NCBI GenBank assembly: GCA_037389465.1
Contig: JAZARR010000130.1
Coordinates: 124,001-188,000, forward strand
From: Baylisascaris procyonis
Lineage: Eukaryota > Nematoda > Chromadorea > Rhabditida > Ascarididae
Direction: 5' to 3'
DNA: 64,000 bases
How positions within the stretch are numbered: the stretch's first letter is position 1; each line of letters opens with the position of its first letter. Below, one piece after another: positions 12,141 to 24,080 of this stretch. Under the pieces are notes generated by a model, which had not been told where the DNA came from, did not search any database, and was given only the letters and a program-made list of their open reading frames with translations. The position numbers and the translations under genes are program-made.

Positions 12141-15100
12141 GTAATAGACTAGCGTATTACATTAACTCTTTTTTTTTATTATTTTATATCTTTTTTCTTA
12201 TTACTTCACATTACTTTACTCTTTTAATTCAATTTAGTTCGTGAAGAATTATTATGGGTAGGAGTGCATGATGACACGGCGCGATGCCAGCCTCCCTTTC
12301 TCTGATTCTCTCGCTAGGCGTCCCTCACATACGCCAGTAACATGATGAAAGAGATGAAGGGATTCTTGAAAATGATAGCAAAGAAATTAAATACCTTCGA
12401 ATTTCCTCGAAATCTGTAACGTCGAGAATGAATAAATTTTAACGCAGGCAGAATATCCAAAGTGAGATCGCAGCTTCGCTGCTCCAAAAACTTGCCTGCT
12501 TTGCAGAATATCAGGGAGATATGAAGAACGTCGGGAATTAATTACGCCGATGAAGCATCGAAATCACCATAGACGAGCCCGGCTGCTTCGCAGAATTAGA
12601 AAAATCTGTAAGAAACTTTCGAAGCTAGCCTCGCGGCGTCGCCGCTTCGGCGAAATCTGGGACCGAGTTGAGGCCGCTTCGCGGAACCACGATCGCACTT
12701 CGCTGCTCTTCGCAGAACATTCCAGAGGAAAACCTATAAGAAACATTCAAAGCTAACCTCGCGGCTCTGCCGCTTAACGCAGGCGGAATATCGAGAGCGA
12801 CACGGTTCAGCAGCTTATTGCAAAGAGAACGAATTTGGCGGCTTCGGCGCTTCGCAGAAGCAAAATCGCAGCTTCGCTGCTCCAACAGCTATGCTGTTTC
12901 GCTTAATATTTTTCGCGAACGACTGAAAGCAGATTTTAAGGGGCGGCTTCGCCGCTTCAACGAAAATTATTACACGAATACACGAATGGAATTGAAGCAT
13001 TTAAAAGAATCAAAAGAAGCGTTCAATAATGTAAAAGCAACAATCTATTGGAGGTAAGATGGGATAACAGTGACAGGTGGATAAACATGAGGAGGGCGTG
13101 AACTTAGCTCCTTCGATCCATCGGGAGAGGCCATAAACAGCTTGAGGGGATCATAAAGCGCAAAATGGAAGCGCCGGAGTTCGGCCAAAGAACCGTTCGA
13201 TAAACAATTATTGCATACTGACTTCATCATTCCCATGAAGGGATTTAAAATATCTCTTCAGTTTTCATGCATAGAAAACTGAATTACAGAAGTGAAAATC
13301 TAATCACTTTTCTTAAACGATGATAACATAACTCAGCGGAACTATGTAATGCGGCCATTCGGCATTTGCTGTTTACGGCGTCTACCGCGAGACACCATAA
13401 ACAGACGTGAGGTTCCGAAGTGATCTACCGAATTATTCGGTAGAATACACGGCAAAGAAAGCAAACCTTTGAGCCAGGAAAAAATGAGAGAGCAAAGAAC
13501 GTGACCTTACGAGTTGGCGTCTCTCACGAGACACGATAAGCTACCGTAATCTATAGTTAAGCGCCGCGAAAACACTCCTGTGGCATATTTGAGGCAACCA
13601 CGAGCCACTAATGATCGCTAATATTCGCTTACACTTAATTCGAAAAAGAGAGAGACTCAGTTTAAAATATTGAAACACTGCTGTTTCTCTGCTCATTGTG
13701 GGAATTTCGGAAAGGTGAATGCATCATTTTAACGCTCTCGTCGTAACCTTTCATATGTATCCGTTCCCTTCGTGATTGAGCTAAGCAGAAGACTAAAGCA
13801 ATCAAAAATATATTCCATCCGAAAAGTGAGCAATTTTTTGCTCAAATCGTGTGTGCTACTGATATGTGAGTTGTATAGAAGAAAAAAAAACTAGAAAAAA
13901 TATGGCTAACAAAAAAGTTTACATTTGAAACTTTGAAGGGCTATAAGTAAGTGAGTAATTGAAATAATACTACTAAATAGTATATAGCAGTGATTCCTGA
14001 GAGGAATTGCACTTTTTGCAAAAAAAAATTTAAAAAATCCGTTAATACTGAAAAATGAAATTTCCAAAAAATTTCAGTATGGAGAATTTAAAAAAAATTT
14101 TTATACCATATAAAAGGGAATTCAATTCTGAATGCAATAAACTAAACTCGCTAAAAATTGATGCAATTCTAACTCAATTACAGCTTACTTAACTTTCAAC
14201 TATTCTCAAATTTAGAGGCTTCCAAGTGTTTCAAATTTTGAAAAAATTTTAAAACTTTTCATATCATCCAAACTCACTCATTAAGACCTTTCATTTAGTA
14301 TAAGGATGAATGAAATCGGGGCCAAAAAATTTTTCTAAAAATATCGTAAGAGGGTCCCCATAGCATCAGAAGAACGCGATTTTGCGGGTTCCACAACACG
14401 GTGAATTTTGAAGGAATTTGAAATTTTCAACTTCCGTTCAAGTAAGCTCGATGAGTTCCCATCAAACATCAAAAGCCCCGTTGTGCCAGCTTCAACCCGC
14501 GCTCAGATACGGGGCCATCGAAAGCGGCAAAATCGTGATTTTGGGAACTCTGGTGGAACGATTTAGGTAGGAGGGTGGGTAACATTTCGGGTCATATGGT
14601 ATATTTTCGTATACTATTCGTTATTGCAAGCTCAGTGGAGCTACTTTCAACCCTCTACGATCAAAGAGTGCCGAGAAAGCGGCCCCGCAATTTTAGGCCC
14701 CGTAGTTAAGAGTGATATTTGCCTATTGCAAGTATCACAACACGGTGAAATTACTTTCAACTTAACAAATTGGACTACCCCTGTTCATAGCTTTCGATTG
14801 TCTACGGAATGAGTACATGTATGCGAAAATCCGCCGATTCATTCTCGATCTATAACAACCCCCAAACCGGCCCTCTCGCCACCGAATAACTTTTCGAAAT
14901 TAAGTTAAAATTAAGTAGTAGAGTAAAATCCACTTCCAATATGAAGTCTCCAAAGGCCCTGAAAGTTTGAAAAAAATCGCTTTATTCAAACTCGAGTAAC
15001 TCGAGATTGAATTTTCATTTCAGTGGGAATGGTATTTTCACGGGGTTTATTTCACTCTCCCCCGTTACTTTTGCAAGCCGGGATCCACCCCAGCGAGTCA

Positions 15101-15360
15101 CAAATTCTAGAAGGAGTAGAATAAAAAAGAATTCGAAAAAACGAATAAATCTGAAAGAAGATATAACATTTCAGCGTTAACTATGAAATTGCAGTATTTT
15201 TCAAATTTAAGGAAAATTTAAAATCCAATTTCATTCATGAACGAACTCGACTTGTAGTTTGATGAAGCAAAGAGGATGGAAAAAAAATAAAAAGAGAATT
15301 TAAATTTTATCGAAAGTTATCGCGCGACATGTGAAAATAATTTAGTGATGTTCTATATAT
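12141..15360 (+). repeat. R repeat, full forward unit of about 3.2 kb, partner of the inverted arm
   Basis: Order: A (12440-12980), B (13030-13200), C (13370-13600), D, E (near 14390), F (14860-15250), G (15340). Positions here pair with the left arm at a nearly constant sum of about 17,930, for example 13045-13236 with 4701-4892 and 14624-14812 with 3126-3314. Only isolated differences are seen. Confidence 0.9.
13424..13444. repeat. Perfect palindrome of module C (representative copy)
   Basis: A 10-base stem TCTACCGAAT meets its exact complement around one central T. The same palindrome occurs in most R units, intact at 35272-35292 and in the equivalent place of all array units. It is slightly eroded near 2540 and 52090. 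In module C it always sits between the two GCGTCTATCGCGAGAC repeats. Confidence 0.8.
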
Positions 15361-18300
15361 AATAGACTAGCGTATTACATTAACTCTTTGTTTATTACTT
15401 TATATCTTTTTTCCATTACTTTATATTACCTTACTTCTCTAATTCAATTTAGTCCATGAAACTTTATTTATTGCATGTAAGGACGGGTGATGAGTCGAGT
15501 TGGCGCGATCATAGCCTCTCCTTCTTTGATTGTCTCTCTAGGCGTCCCTCTCACACGATAGTGACATTAGGAAAGAGATGAAAGGGTTTCTCAAAAAAAT
15601 GAAGAGAAATTTAAACACTTAGAACATTCCTCGAAATACATAACTTAGGGAATGAATAATATTTTAGCGCAGGCGGAATATCGAAAGCCAGATCGCAGCT
15701 TCGCTGCTCCAAGACCTTGCCTGCTTTGCAGAATATTAGACAGAGATGAAGAATGTAGGGAATTAAGTACGTCGATGCAACATCGAAATCACCACAAACG
15801 AACCCGGCTGCTTCGCAGGATTAGAAAAATCTGTAAGAAACTTTCAAAGCTAACCTCGCGGCTTCGCCGCATCGGCAAAATTTGGAACCGAGTTGAGGCC
15901 GCTCGCGTAACCACGATCGCAGCTTCGCTGCCCTTCGCAGAACATTCTAGAGGAAAATCTGTAAGAAACTTTCAAAGCTAACCTCGCGGATTCGCCATAT
16001 TGATGAAAATCGATGAGATGAAAAATGAAAAAACTTCGATTGCCGAAGAAATATGCGAGGCGCCATCGCAGCTTTGCTGCTCCAACAGCTTCGCTATCTG
16101 CGATAGTATTCAACAGAACGCAGCTTCCCTTCTTTAACTGCTCGGCTGCTTCGCGGAATATTGCACAGATATTCTTCGAACTCAGCGTGCAACGTGAAAT
16201 GAAACCGCAGCTTCACTGCTCCGCGAGCCCGACTGCTTCGCAGAATATTATAAGAAAACGAATTTGGCGACTTCCTCGCTTCGCAGAAGCAAAATCGCAG
16301 CTTCGCTGCTCCAACAGCTATGCTGTTTCGCTTAACATTCCACACGAACGACAGAAAGCAGATTTCAAAGCTAAACTGGCGGTTTCGCCGCTTCAACAGA
16401 ATTCATTACACGAATACACGGGTGGAATCGAAGCACTAAAAAAAAACAAAAGGAGCGTTCAATAACGTACAGGCAACAATCGATAAACGCAAGGTGGGAT
16501 AACAGTGACTGGTAGATAAACATGCAAAGGAGGGCATGAATTTTGCTCCTTCGATCCATCGCGACAGGCCATAAACGGCTTGAGGTTATCGTAAAGCGCA
16601 AAATGGAAGCGCTGGAGTTCGCGCCAAACGCCCGAAAAAACAGTCAGTGTTTAGTGAATTCATCATTCACATGAAGCGATTTAAAATATATCTACAGTTT
16701 TCATGAACAGAAAACTCAATTATGGAACTTAAACGATGATCCCACGATTCAGCGGAACTATGGAATGTGACCATTCGGCGTTTGTTGTTTACGGCGTCTA
16801 TCGCGAGACACCATGAACTGTCGTGAGGTCCCAAGTGATCTACCGAATTATTCGGTAGAGCACACGGCTATGCAAGCAAAGCTGTGAGCCAGGAGTGAAA
16901 AAAATGAGAGGGCAAAGGATGTGACCTCTGCGCTTGGCGTCTATCGCGAGACACCATAAACCACCGTAATCTATAGTTAAGCGACGCGAAAACACTCCTG
17001 TGGCATATTTGAGGCAGCCACGAGCCACTAATGATCGCTAATATGGCCTTACACTTAATTCGAAATAAATAGCGACTCAGTTTAAAGAATTTAAACACTC
17101 ATGTAACGCTGCTCATTGTGGGAATTTCGAAAAGATGAAAGCATCACTTTAACGCTCTGGTTCTATCCCTTCGCACGCATCTATTCTCAGCCTGGTTGAG
17201 CTGGCAGAAGACTAAAGCAATCAAAAAGATACTCTATCCGAAAAGTGAGCAATTTTTTGCTCAAACCGTGTGTGTCAGTGATATAGAAGAAAAAAATTAG
17301 AAAAGATATGGCTAGCAAAAAAGTTTACATTTAAAACTTTAAAGGGCTACAAGTAAGCAAGTGACTAAAAAAATACTACTAAATTTTATTTAGAAACGAT
17401 CGCCGTGATGAGTTGCATACTTTGCAAAAAAAATCAAAAAAATCCGTTGACACTGAAAAATGGAATTTCAAAAAAATTTTGACACCGTTTAGAAGAGAAT
17501 TTAATTCTGAATCCAATAAATTAAACTCGATAAAAATTGATGCAATTCAAACGCACTTACAGCCTACTTGATTTTCAACTTTTGTAAACTTTAAAGGCTT
17601 CTAAGTGTTTGAAGTTTTGAAAAAATTCAAAAACATTTCACATCATTGAAACTCACTCATTAGGATCCTCCATTTGATACAAGGACGAATGAAATCGGGG
17701 CCAAAAATTTTTTCTAAAAATATGGTAAGAGGGTCCCCATAGCATCAGAAGAACGGGATTTTGCGGGTTCCACAACTCGGTGAATTTTGAAGAAATTTGA
17801 AATTTTCAACTTCCATTCAAGTAAGCTCGCCGAGTTCTCATCAAAACATCAAAAGTGCCATTGTGGCAACTTGAACCCGCGCCGAGATACGGGTTCGTCG
17901 AAAACGTCAAAATCGTGATTTTGGGAATTCTGGTGGAACAATTCGCGTAGGGGGTGAGTACCATTTTGGGTCATGTGATATATTCTCGGATACTACTCGC
18001 TATTCCAAGGTCATGGAGTTGCTTTGAACTCTCTACGATCATCGAGTGCCGAGAAATCGGCCCCGCAATTTTAGGCCCCATAGTTAAGAGTGGCAATTGC
18101 ACATTGCAAGTACCACAACACGGTGAAATTACTATTAATTCGGTAAATCGCGCCACACTGTTAATAATTTTTGACTGTCTATCGAATGAGTACATGTATG
18201 CGAAAATCCGCCGATTCATTCTCGACCTATAATACCCCTCCAAACCCGCCCCTTCCCCACCGTATAACTTTTGGAAAGTAGGCTAAAATTAAGCAGTAAG

Positions 18301-18877
18301 AGTAAAATCCACTTCCAATATTAAGTCTCCAAAGGTCCTGAAATACTGAGAGAAATTGATTCATTCAAACTCGAGTTATTCGAGATTGAAGTTTCATTTC
18401 AGTGGGAATGGTACCTTCACGGAGTTTATTTCACTATCCCCCGTTACTTTTGTAAACCGGGACCCCCCAGCCCGGCGAATCACAAATGAAAAAAGAATCG
18501 AGTTAAAAAAGAATTAGGAAAAACGAATAAATCTGAAAGAAGATATAACATTTCAGTGTTAACTATGAAATTTCAGTATTTTTGAAATTTAAGAAAATTT
18601 AAAACTCGAAACATATCCAGAAACTATAGGTGGGTGAAGATCATGAATACCGAAAGATTAAAAAAAAGAAATTGAAAAAAATTCAACTTTAACGAAAGAT
18701 GTCGTGGGAAATGACAAAATAAGTTAGTGATGTTCTATATGTAATAGACTACCGTACCACATTAACTCTTTTTTATTACTTTATATCGTTCTTTTCTATG
18801 ACTTCATATTTCATTACTTTATTCAATTTTGGGCAACGAAACTTTATTTATTGCATGTAAGGACGGGTGACCAGTCG
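15361..18877 (+). repeat. R repeat, full forward unit plus start of the next, cut by the BEL insertion
   Basis: Order: A (15650-16420), B (16480-16620), C (16790-17060), D (17330), E (17780), F (18220-18660), G (18720). The beginning of another A module then runs up to the BEL element. The insertion site matches the intact sequence near 15495-15515 (GATGAGTCGAGTTGGCGCG), which shows that R was there before BEL. Confidence 0.88.
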
Positions 18878-19144
18878 TGTCGCGTAAACTGCGAGAGTCA
18901 TAATAAAATTAGAGCGAAATAACTGAGAAGATTTCGCTGGAGATTTCATGGGAAGGGAAACGTAGAATCGCCACATTGCTGTGAGAAGATTCTATGTTTC
19001 CTCCCCTTGTTGTCATTCCAGACAAATGTATTTAACTCGTCATCTCATGCATTTGTTCTTGGTCTCTTCTCTCTTCCTTAGTGCGAAGCTACCCCCGCGT
19101 ACCCCTCGCTGCTGCCGCAGTTTATTTTGCCGCATTTTGAGACA
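18878..19144 (+). repeat. 5' LTR of the BEL element
   Basis: It starts TGTCGCGTAAACTGCGA and ends CGCATTTTGAGACA. It matches the 3' LTR along its whole length. The terminal inverted repeat TGTCGC/GCGACA is perfect in the 3' copy, and one base has changed at the end of this copy. Confidence 0.92.
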
Positions 19145-19148
19145 AAAG

Positions 19149-19166
19149 TGGCGACCACCGCACGAT
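19149..19166 (+). promoter_or_regulatory. Candidate primer-binding site of BEL
   Basis: TGGCGACCACCGCACGAT begins four bases after the 5' LTR. Retroelement primer-binding sites usually begin TGG, complementary to the CCA end of a tRNA. The matching tRNA cannot be named without a tRNA set from this genome. Confidence 0.55.
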
Positions 19167-19270
19167 AGACGGATTTATTTCCCCGGATCCTGCAAATCTT
19201 CGGATTTCTGCGCACTACTTTCTGCTACTGATTCGCAACTTGCGGTTCTGCTGAATATATTTGCTGCACA

Positions 19271-20575
19271 ATGGCCCGTCAAATGAAAGCCGGGCTCGAG
19301 CCCATGATCCAAGAGCTAAAATCGATCGTCGGACGGATCCCACCAACTGAGGAGGACATCGATATGTCCCAGGGAAGTTCTTTTCAAATTACCGCTTTTA
19401 TAAAACGTAGAGATTGCCTGCGCCATTGCCACTGTAACGCGCCTCATTTCGCAAATTGAAAGCAAGCACGAAAAGTGGCTTGAATTTTTGGACACTCTAA
19501 GTGATCCGCGAGCGACAGAAGCAGAGACTAACGCGTACGAAGATTACGTCACCTCGCCAAATAGCTTTCTCTATCTGTGCGAGCAAGCCAAAAACCATTG
19601 CTGATCAACTAAACGCTAGAATCTCTAACATCACTGACGTTCTGAAAACTTTACAGTCTTCGGCTTCGTCACCCACCGCGCTATTGACGCAAGTTTCCTC
19701 GAACTTACAAACAATTTCTGCTCCTTCGCCTTCTGAACCACAAATAAGCAGCCACGTTGCTTTGCCTCAGATCCAACTCAGAAAATTTTCTGGAACTCCT
19801 AAAGAGTGGACTGGATTCTGGGCAACATTTAATTCTGCTGTCGGCCACTTTCCAAAAGTGCAGCGCTTAAATTACCTGCTTTCGCTACTTGAAGGCCCAG
19901 CAGCAACCGTTGCTCAAGGCTACACTATAACGGAAAGCAGCTTTGATTTGGTGGTAACTGCGCTAAAATCAAATTACGGAAATCCAGCCGTAACAACAGC
20001 CAGCTTACACACCGAGTTGCAAAATCTGCCCAGCGACAATGGGTCACAACTCGTGCCAACTGTACAGGCAGTCGAAAGAATACTAAGGCAGCTTGAGCAA
20101 GCAGGCGAAAATCTTGACTCACCTTTGCTGGCATTTACAATTGAGCAGAAACTTTCGCAGCGAATAAGAAGACGGATCAGCGAATGTAAGGCTCTAGACC
20201 CAGAATGGAATTTAGGAAAATTACGAGCGAAACTTCAAGAATTAATGACAGCCGAGCTGTTATACATACAGTCCTATCAGCAAGCGCATCAAATAAAAAT
20301 ACGTAGCATGCCGAAAGAGCCGCAAATCAGAACATCTTCGTTTCTCGCTCAGCAAAAACAAGAGAAAAAGCCGTCAAAGCCATGTGCGTTCTGCGGTGAA
20401 TCACACTGGAATCGGAACTGCCCTTCGTACAACAAAAAGAATCCAGCGAGCGAATAAACTTCAGTTGTGCACAAGATGTTTGAAAAGGGGACATGCACTA
20501 CAAAATTGCAAAGCAACGCAGCACTGCTACTAATGCCGAAACTCTAATCACAACTCACTCCTATGCATAGAGAGA
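19271..20575 (+). pseudogene. BEL/Pao Gag, frameshifted
   Basis: Coding begins with ATG at 19271 and changes frame near 19400 and again near 19580. The longest piece, 19501-20457, has a BEL capsid-type region (the L-R-K-F-S-G-T-P-K-E-W-T-G-F-W motif about a third of the way in) typical of the DUF1759 family. It ends in a zinc finger C-A-F-C-G-E-S-H-W-N-R-N-C. After a frameshift near 20450 a second knuckle continues (C-T-R-C-L-K-R-G-H with later C and H residues) to about 20570. Gag packages the RNA in virus-like particles. The gene is clearly broken, but the order capsid, then paired knuckles, is the normal BEL order. Confidence 0.85.
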
Positions 20576-20598
20576 TGCAAATCGCAGGAAAAAGGGAA

Positions 20599-21495
20599 GA
20601 GAAAAAGGGAAAAAAAGGGAACGCTCATCTCGACAATGATGGCTTGTGGAAGTGCGAAGGTAGAATGAAATATGCTTCATCACCACTGTTGATCTACTTG
20701 CCTGCAGACAACCGCATAACTCAGTTGCTTATTTTACTCAGTTGATTCCAGCATAAACTTTTGCATGCTGGAATCTCTTCAGTTCTCGCGAAGATGCGTG
20801 AGGCATACTGGATCCCTCGTGGTCGTCAGGCCACAAAACGAGCTCTAAATAACTGTTTTCATTGTCGACGATGGAAGTCGAAGCCCTTTCAGATGCCCCG
20901 TATGCCACCTTATCCGCCGGAACGAGTATCTAAGCATCTTCCTTTCGAAAACACAGGTGTCGATTATGTAGGACCGTTCACGGTACGTTCCGATGAAAAG
21001 GATGGCACAAAACGATGGATTTGTCTGTTCACTTGTTTCTCGACTAGAGCTGTACATCTCGAAGTCGCATCTGACCTATCCGGGCCAGGTTTCATTCAGT
21101 GTTTGCATCGCTTTGTCTCGAGAAGAGGACTCCCTAAGAGAATGCTGTCGGACAACGGCACACAATTCGTCTGGGCTCGATCTGTTCTAACCACTGCATC
21201 TAAAGTGCACCAGATGGACAACGAAATTCTCGACTACTGCGCTGCACACAATATTCAGTGGTCGTTCATTACTCCACTCGCGCCATGGCAAGGCGGCATC
21301 TATGAGAGAATGGTCGGTCTCGTTAAAAGCAGTATGAAGAAGACAATTGGACGCAAAAGGCTGACGCAAGAAGAGCTTCAAACGCTGACAACAGATATTG
21401 AAGCAGTGGTAAATTGCCGTCCAATTACCCCCCCCCCCCTCATCGGAGAATACGACAGTTCTATGACCAATCGACTTTCTGCTGCCACACGGTAA
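20599..21495 (+). pseudogene. BEL/Pao integrase, zinc-binding domain and catalytic core
   Basis: The frame starts directly after the second Gag knuckle. It gives D-N-D-G-L-W, a strand-rich region with L-P-A-D-N-R-I-T, then a stop codon at 20743-20745, then H-A-G and C-F-H-C, completing the HHCC zinc site. The core from 20761 carries D68 (G-V-D-Y-V-G-P), D131 (S-D-N-G-T-Q-F) and E182 (W-Q-G-G-I-Y-E-R), a D,D-50,E arrangement as in BEL integrases. The enzyme would insert the element cDNA into the genome. The frame runs off after a 12-base C run at 21428-21439. The downstream part of the protein continues in another frame. Confidence 0.88.
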
Positions 21496-23248
21496 TTCTT
21501 CACCAGGAATATTCAGAAACCTGGAAAATGATGTACAAGATCCGAAATACCGTGACCCTAGCGACATTCGTGGAAAACTTTTGAAATACTGGGAGGAAAC
21601 GACAGCGAAACTCGATAACTTTTGGACGATATGGCGAGAAGAATATCTCATGATGTTGAGGGAACGGTACCAGACAACTCATAAACAACCATTCAGCACT
21701 GAAAAGAGATGTCCTGAGGTCAACGAAATAGTGCTGCTGAACGAGTCACCATGTCCTCGAGGCACCTGGCCGCTCGGAATTATCGAAGCTCTACATCCCG
21801 AACCGTCGAAAGTGAGAACAGCAACCATTCATCTTTCAAACGGCAAAAAGGTACAAAGAACAATCAATAATCTCTTCCCACTCGAAATTCGAACCAAAGA
21901 AGATGCAACAATAACAACGGCAGCAACAGTTTTACCAACAATAACGGCAGCAATTTCCACGACTGTTATCGGAGACATATCCGGTAAACCGGTCAAAAAA
22001 CGGAAGCACCTCCTACCCTTTTACCTACTGCCCTGCCTCCTTATCTCGGAGCTACTAACTTCAGTCGTCGGGAGCGCCGCAACCAGCGGAACTCAGGGTA
22101 TACACCTATCAATTCCTAAAATTCAGAACTGTACAGGAGAACGGTTCACCCATCTTACGACGACAAGAATAAGCGTTTTCGAAAGAAAACCGAAACGAGT
22201 GGAAGCTATTAGCTGTTTCCAGATCACTCATCAGATCTGCACCCGAGCGTTTTTCCGATTCAGTATGCACGAAACCATTGAAGAACCAGTTATATCGGCC
22301 GTCACAGCTCAAGCATGTGAAGAGATGAGGAGTACCAAACGCTTTGGCGGGCTTCAACTCGAAAAGATTGGTGCGAAAAGGTGGAAGAGCTCTCAACCGT
22401 CAGCCGCTTCTTATGCCATCTTCGGCGAAATGTGTACTGCTACTGTGAATTACGAGTTGGATGAAGGATACGTGCTGACTGCTGATGATATGCATATCGA
22501 TGCTTGTCTGGCAGACGTCACGGCTTGCAATGCGTCCACTGGAAAATGCATGGCTGAAGGTCGAATTATCCTATGGAATAGAAAAATGTTCGTTGAACAG
22601 TATGCGTGGCACCGAGTGGGCACATATCTTGCGCAGGTCACAGAGAAGAGGATCGTCGTTGACAAATTTCAAGCTTCATTCGTTCCACTCGACGTATTTG
22701 ATGAAAGCTGGACACAAGCGGAACAGCGCCAACTTCACTCGTTAGCACCCATGCAAAATGGCATACTCATCACGTTCGATGACTGGAAGCAGCAAGATGT
22801 CATCGATTCGTACCGAAAGGCAAGAGTTCACGCACCCAATATATCTTCTGTTGAACTCGGATCAAGATTCGATCGAGAGAACGCGAAATTTCAATACGCC
22901 TCTGATAGGTGGCTACATCAGTTCAAACTGCACGTGAACAAGTATGCCGAAACACAATTTCAAACGAGAAACAATTTCCTCATTCTTATTCGAAGCATCA
23001 GTCGAATTGACCCATCAATGGCAGCTAAACTGTTGCTTCACAGGGATGACGTGTCGGCAGTACGAGAAGGCGACAGACTAATTGTGTTTCTCATAATGGA
23101 ATCATTGAAAGCAGCGACGAAGAAGCCCACGGTAGGCGAATTGAGAACGACCTCGTGTTCTGGTCCAGCACCCTTCAAGATACATCAATGCAGCAGGCTC
23201 AAGCGCAGATCGATCTGCTCAAATCGCGAAGTGCTCGTTGGGGCTTAA
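21440..23248 (+). pseudogene. BEL integrase C-terminus fused to env-like region, frameshifted
   Basis: After the C run, the second frame carries the typical integrase end: a P-I-D-F-L motif, then F-W-x-x-W-x-x-E-Y-L (residues 14-23 of the frame from 21581) and an S-H3-like region. The same frame continues without a stop into a region not related to integrase. That region has a basic K-K-R-K-H, a hydrophobic stretch at residues 144-166 that looks like a signal peptide, and a Cys-rich ectodomain of about 380 residues. This order (pol, then a membrane-bound glycoprotein-like region) is known from env-bearing BEL elements of nematodes. The ectodomain resembles no family I can name. The frame is lost near 23200. 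Confidence 0.72.
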
Positions 23249-23622
23249 GAGCAAAACCGTCAATGTTCTCGGATAGCAGCACGGCTCTCCCGGACTTCGG
23301 GAGCGAAATTGAAACGCTTGCAGAAGAAACGAACAACAATATTCAACGCATCTTTGACGCTTTCCAGTACTGCGAAGTTTTACTCATCGTTATTGCAGTC
23401 ATCGCAGCATCTGTAATAATTACTTTTACAGCGATCAAATGTATGGCCGTAGTGAAGAAACTTCGCAAGAAAGGCGAGGCACCCCATCCGACAGTTATTT
23501 TCATCAAGGAAAACATCGAGGAACCGACAACGACAGAAAATCTTCAGCAACACGTTGATCGGATGCGTTTCGAACCAGTCGTCGTCGGGCGTAAGGATCG
23601 TCGCCTCGGGAGTGTCGCGTAA
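23155..23622 (+). pseudogene. C-terminal part of the BEL env-like region with membrane anchor
   Basis: This frame takes over where the preceding one stops. It contains a segment rich in D, E and N, then a strongly hydrophobic helix at residues 74-100 (C-E-V-L-L-I-V-I to A-V-V), followed by K-K-L-R-K-K and a 50-residue tail. That is the layout of a type I membrane anchor with a cytoplasmic tail. Its stop codon (TAA at 23620-23622) lies inside the 3' LTR. A changed frame between the two pieces means no intact protein is encoded. Confidence 0.7.
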
Positions 23623-23880
23623 ACTGCGAAAGTTATAATAAAATTCCAGCGAAATAACTGAGAAGATTTTGCTGGAGATTTGATGGGAAGGGAAACATAG
23701 AATCGCCACATTGCTGTGAGAAGATTCAATGTTTCCTCCCCTTGTTGTCATTCCAGACAAATGTATTTAACTCGTCATCTCATGCATTTGTTCTTGGTCT
23801 CTTCTCTCTTCCTTAGTGCGAAGCTACCCCCCGCGTACCCCTCGCTGCTGCCGCACTTTATTTTGCCGCATTTTGCGACA
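23613..23880 (+). repeat. 3' LTR of the BEL element
   Basis: It starts TGTCGCGTAAACTGCGA and ends TTTTGCGACA, with a perfect TGTCGC/GCGACA terminal inverted repeat. By eye it differs from the 5' LTR at about ten bases and one C-run indel, or about 4 percent. The sequence before it (GCCTCGGGAG) is a weak polypurine tract. Confidence 0.92.
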
Positions 23881-24080
23881 AGTCAAGTTGGCGCGACGCC
23901 AACGTCTCTTTCTCTGACTCTCTCGCTAGGCGTCCCTCTCATACGCCAACCTCTGCTTCTGTGAGTCTCTGCGTAGGCGTCTCTCTTATACTTATACGAG
24001 AGCAATATGACGGTAGAGGTGAGAGGGTTATTGAAGAATTATAGTTCAGGATTTTTAACATTTGAACCTCTCCGATGGAA
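23881..24080 (+). repeat. R repeat remnant after BEL
   Basis: AGTCAAGTTGGCGCGA and CTCTCGCTAGGCGTCCCTCTC continue the R module A start interrupted by BEL (compare 15495-15560). A second, partial GCGTAGGCGTCTCTCTTATA copy follows. Similarity fades near 24080, where the Helitron-derived region seems to begin. Confidence 0.75.

Larger units (their letters stand above)
18878..23880 (+). mobile_element. BEL/Pao LTR retrotransposon with env-like region, internally deleted
   Basis: A 5.0 kb element has two matching LTRs (about ten substitutions and one indel over 267 bp). It has a primer-binding site, a gag with a BEL-type capsid region and zinc knuckles, a BEL-type integrase and an envelope-like C-terminal region. 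Gag zinc-knuckle coding runs straight into the integrase zinc-binding domain, so protease, RT and RNase H are gone. The flanks AGTCG and AGTCA look like a 5 bp target-site duplication with one mismatch. The element is inserted in R module A. It carries several frameshifts and one in-frame stop, so it cannot be autonomous. Confidence 0.88.

Noticed and set aside
13045..13236. Short open frames in modules B and F (for example 62-95 codons) conserved between units
   Set aside because: Conservation follows DNA identity of the repeat, not protein constraint, and reverse-frame readings are equally open.
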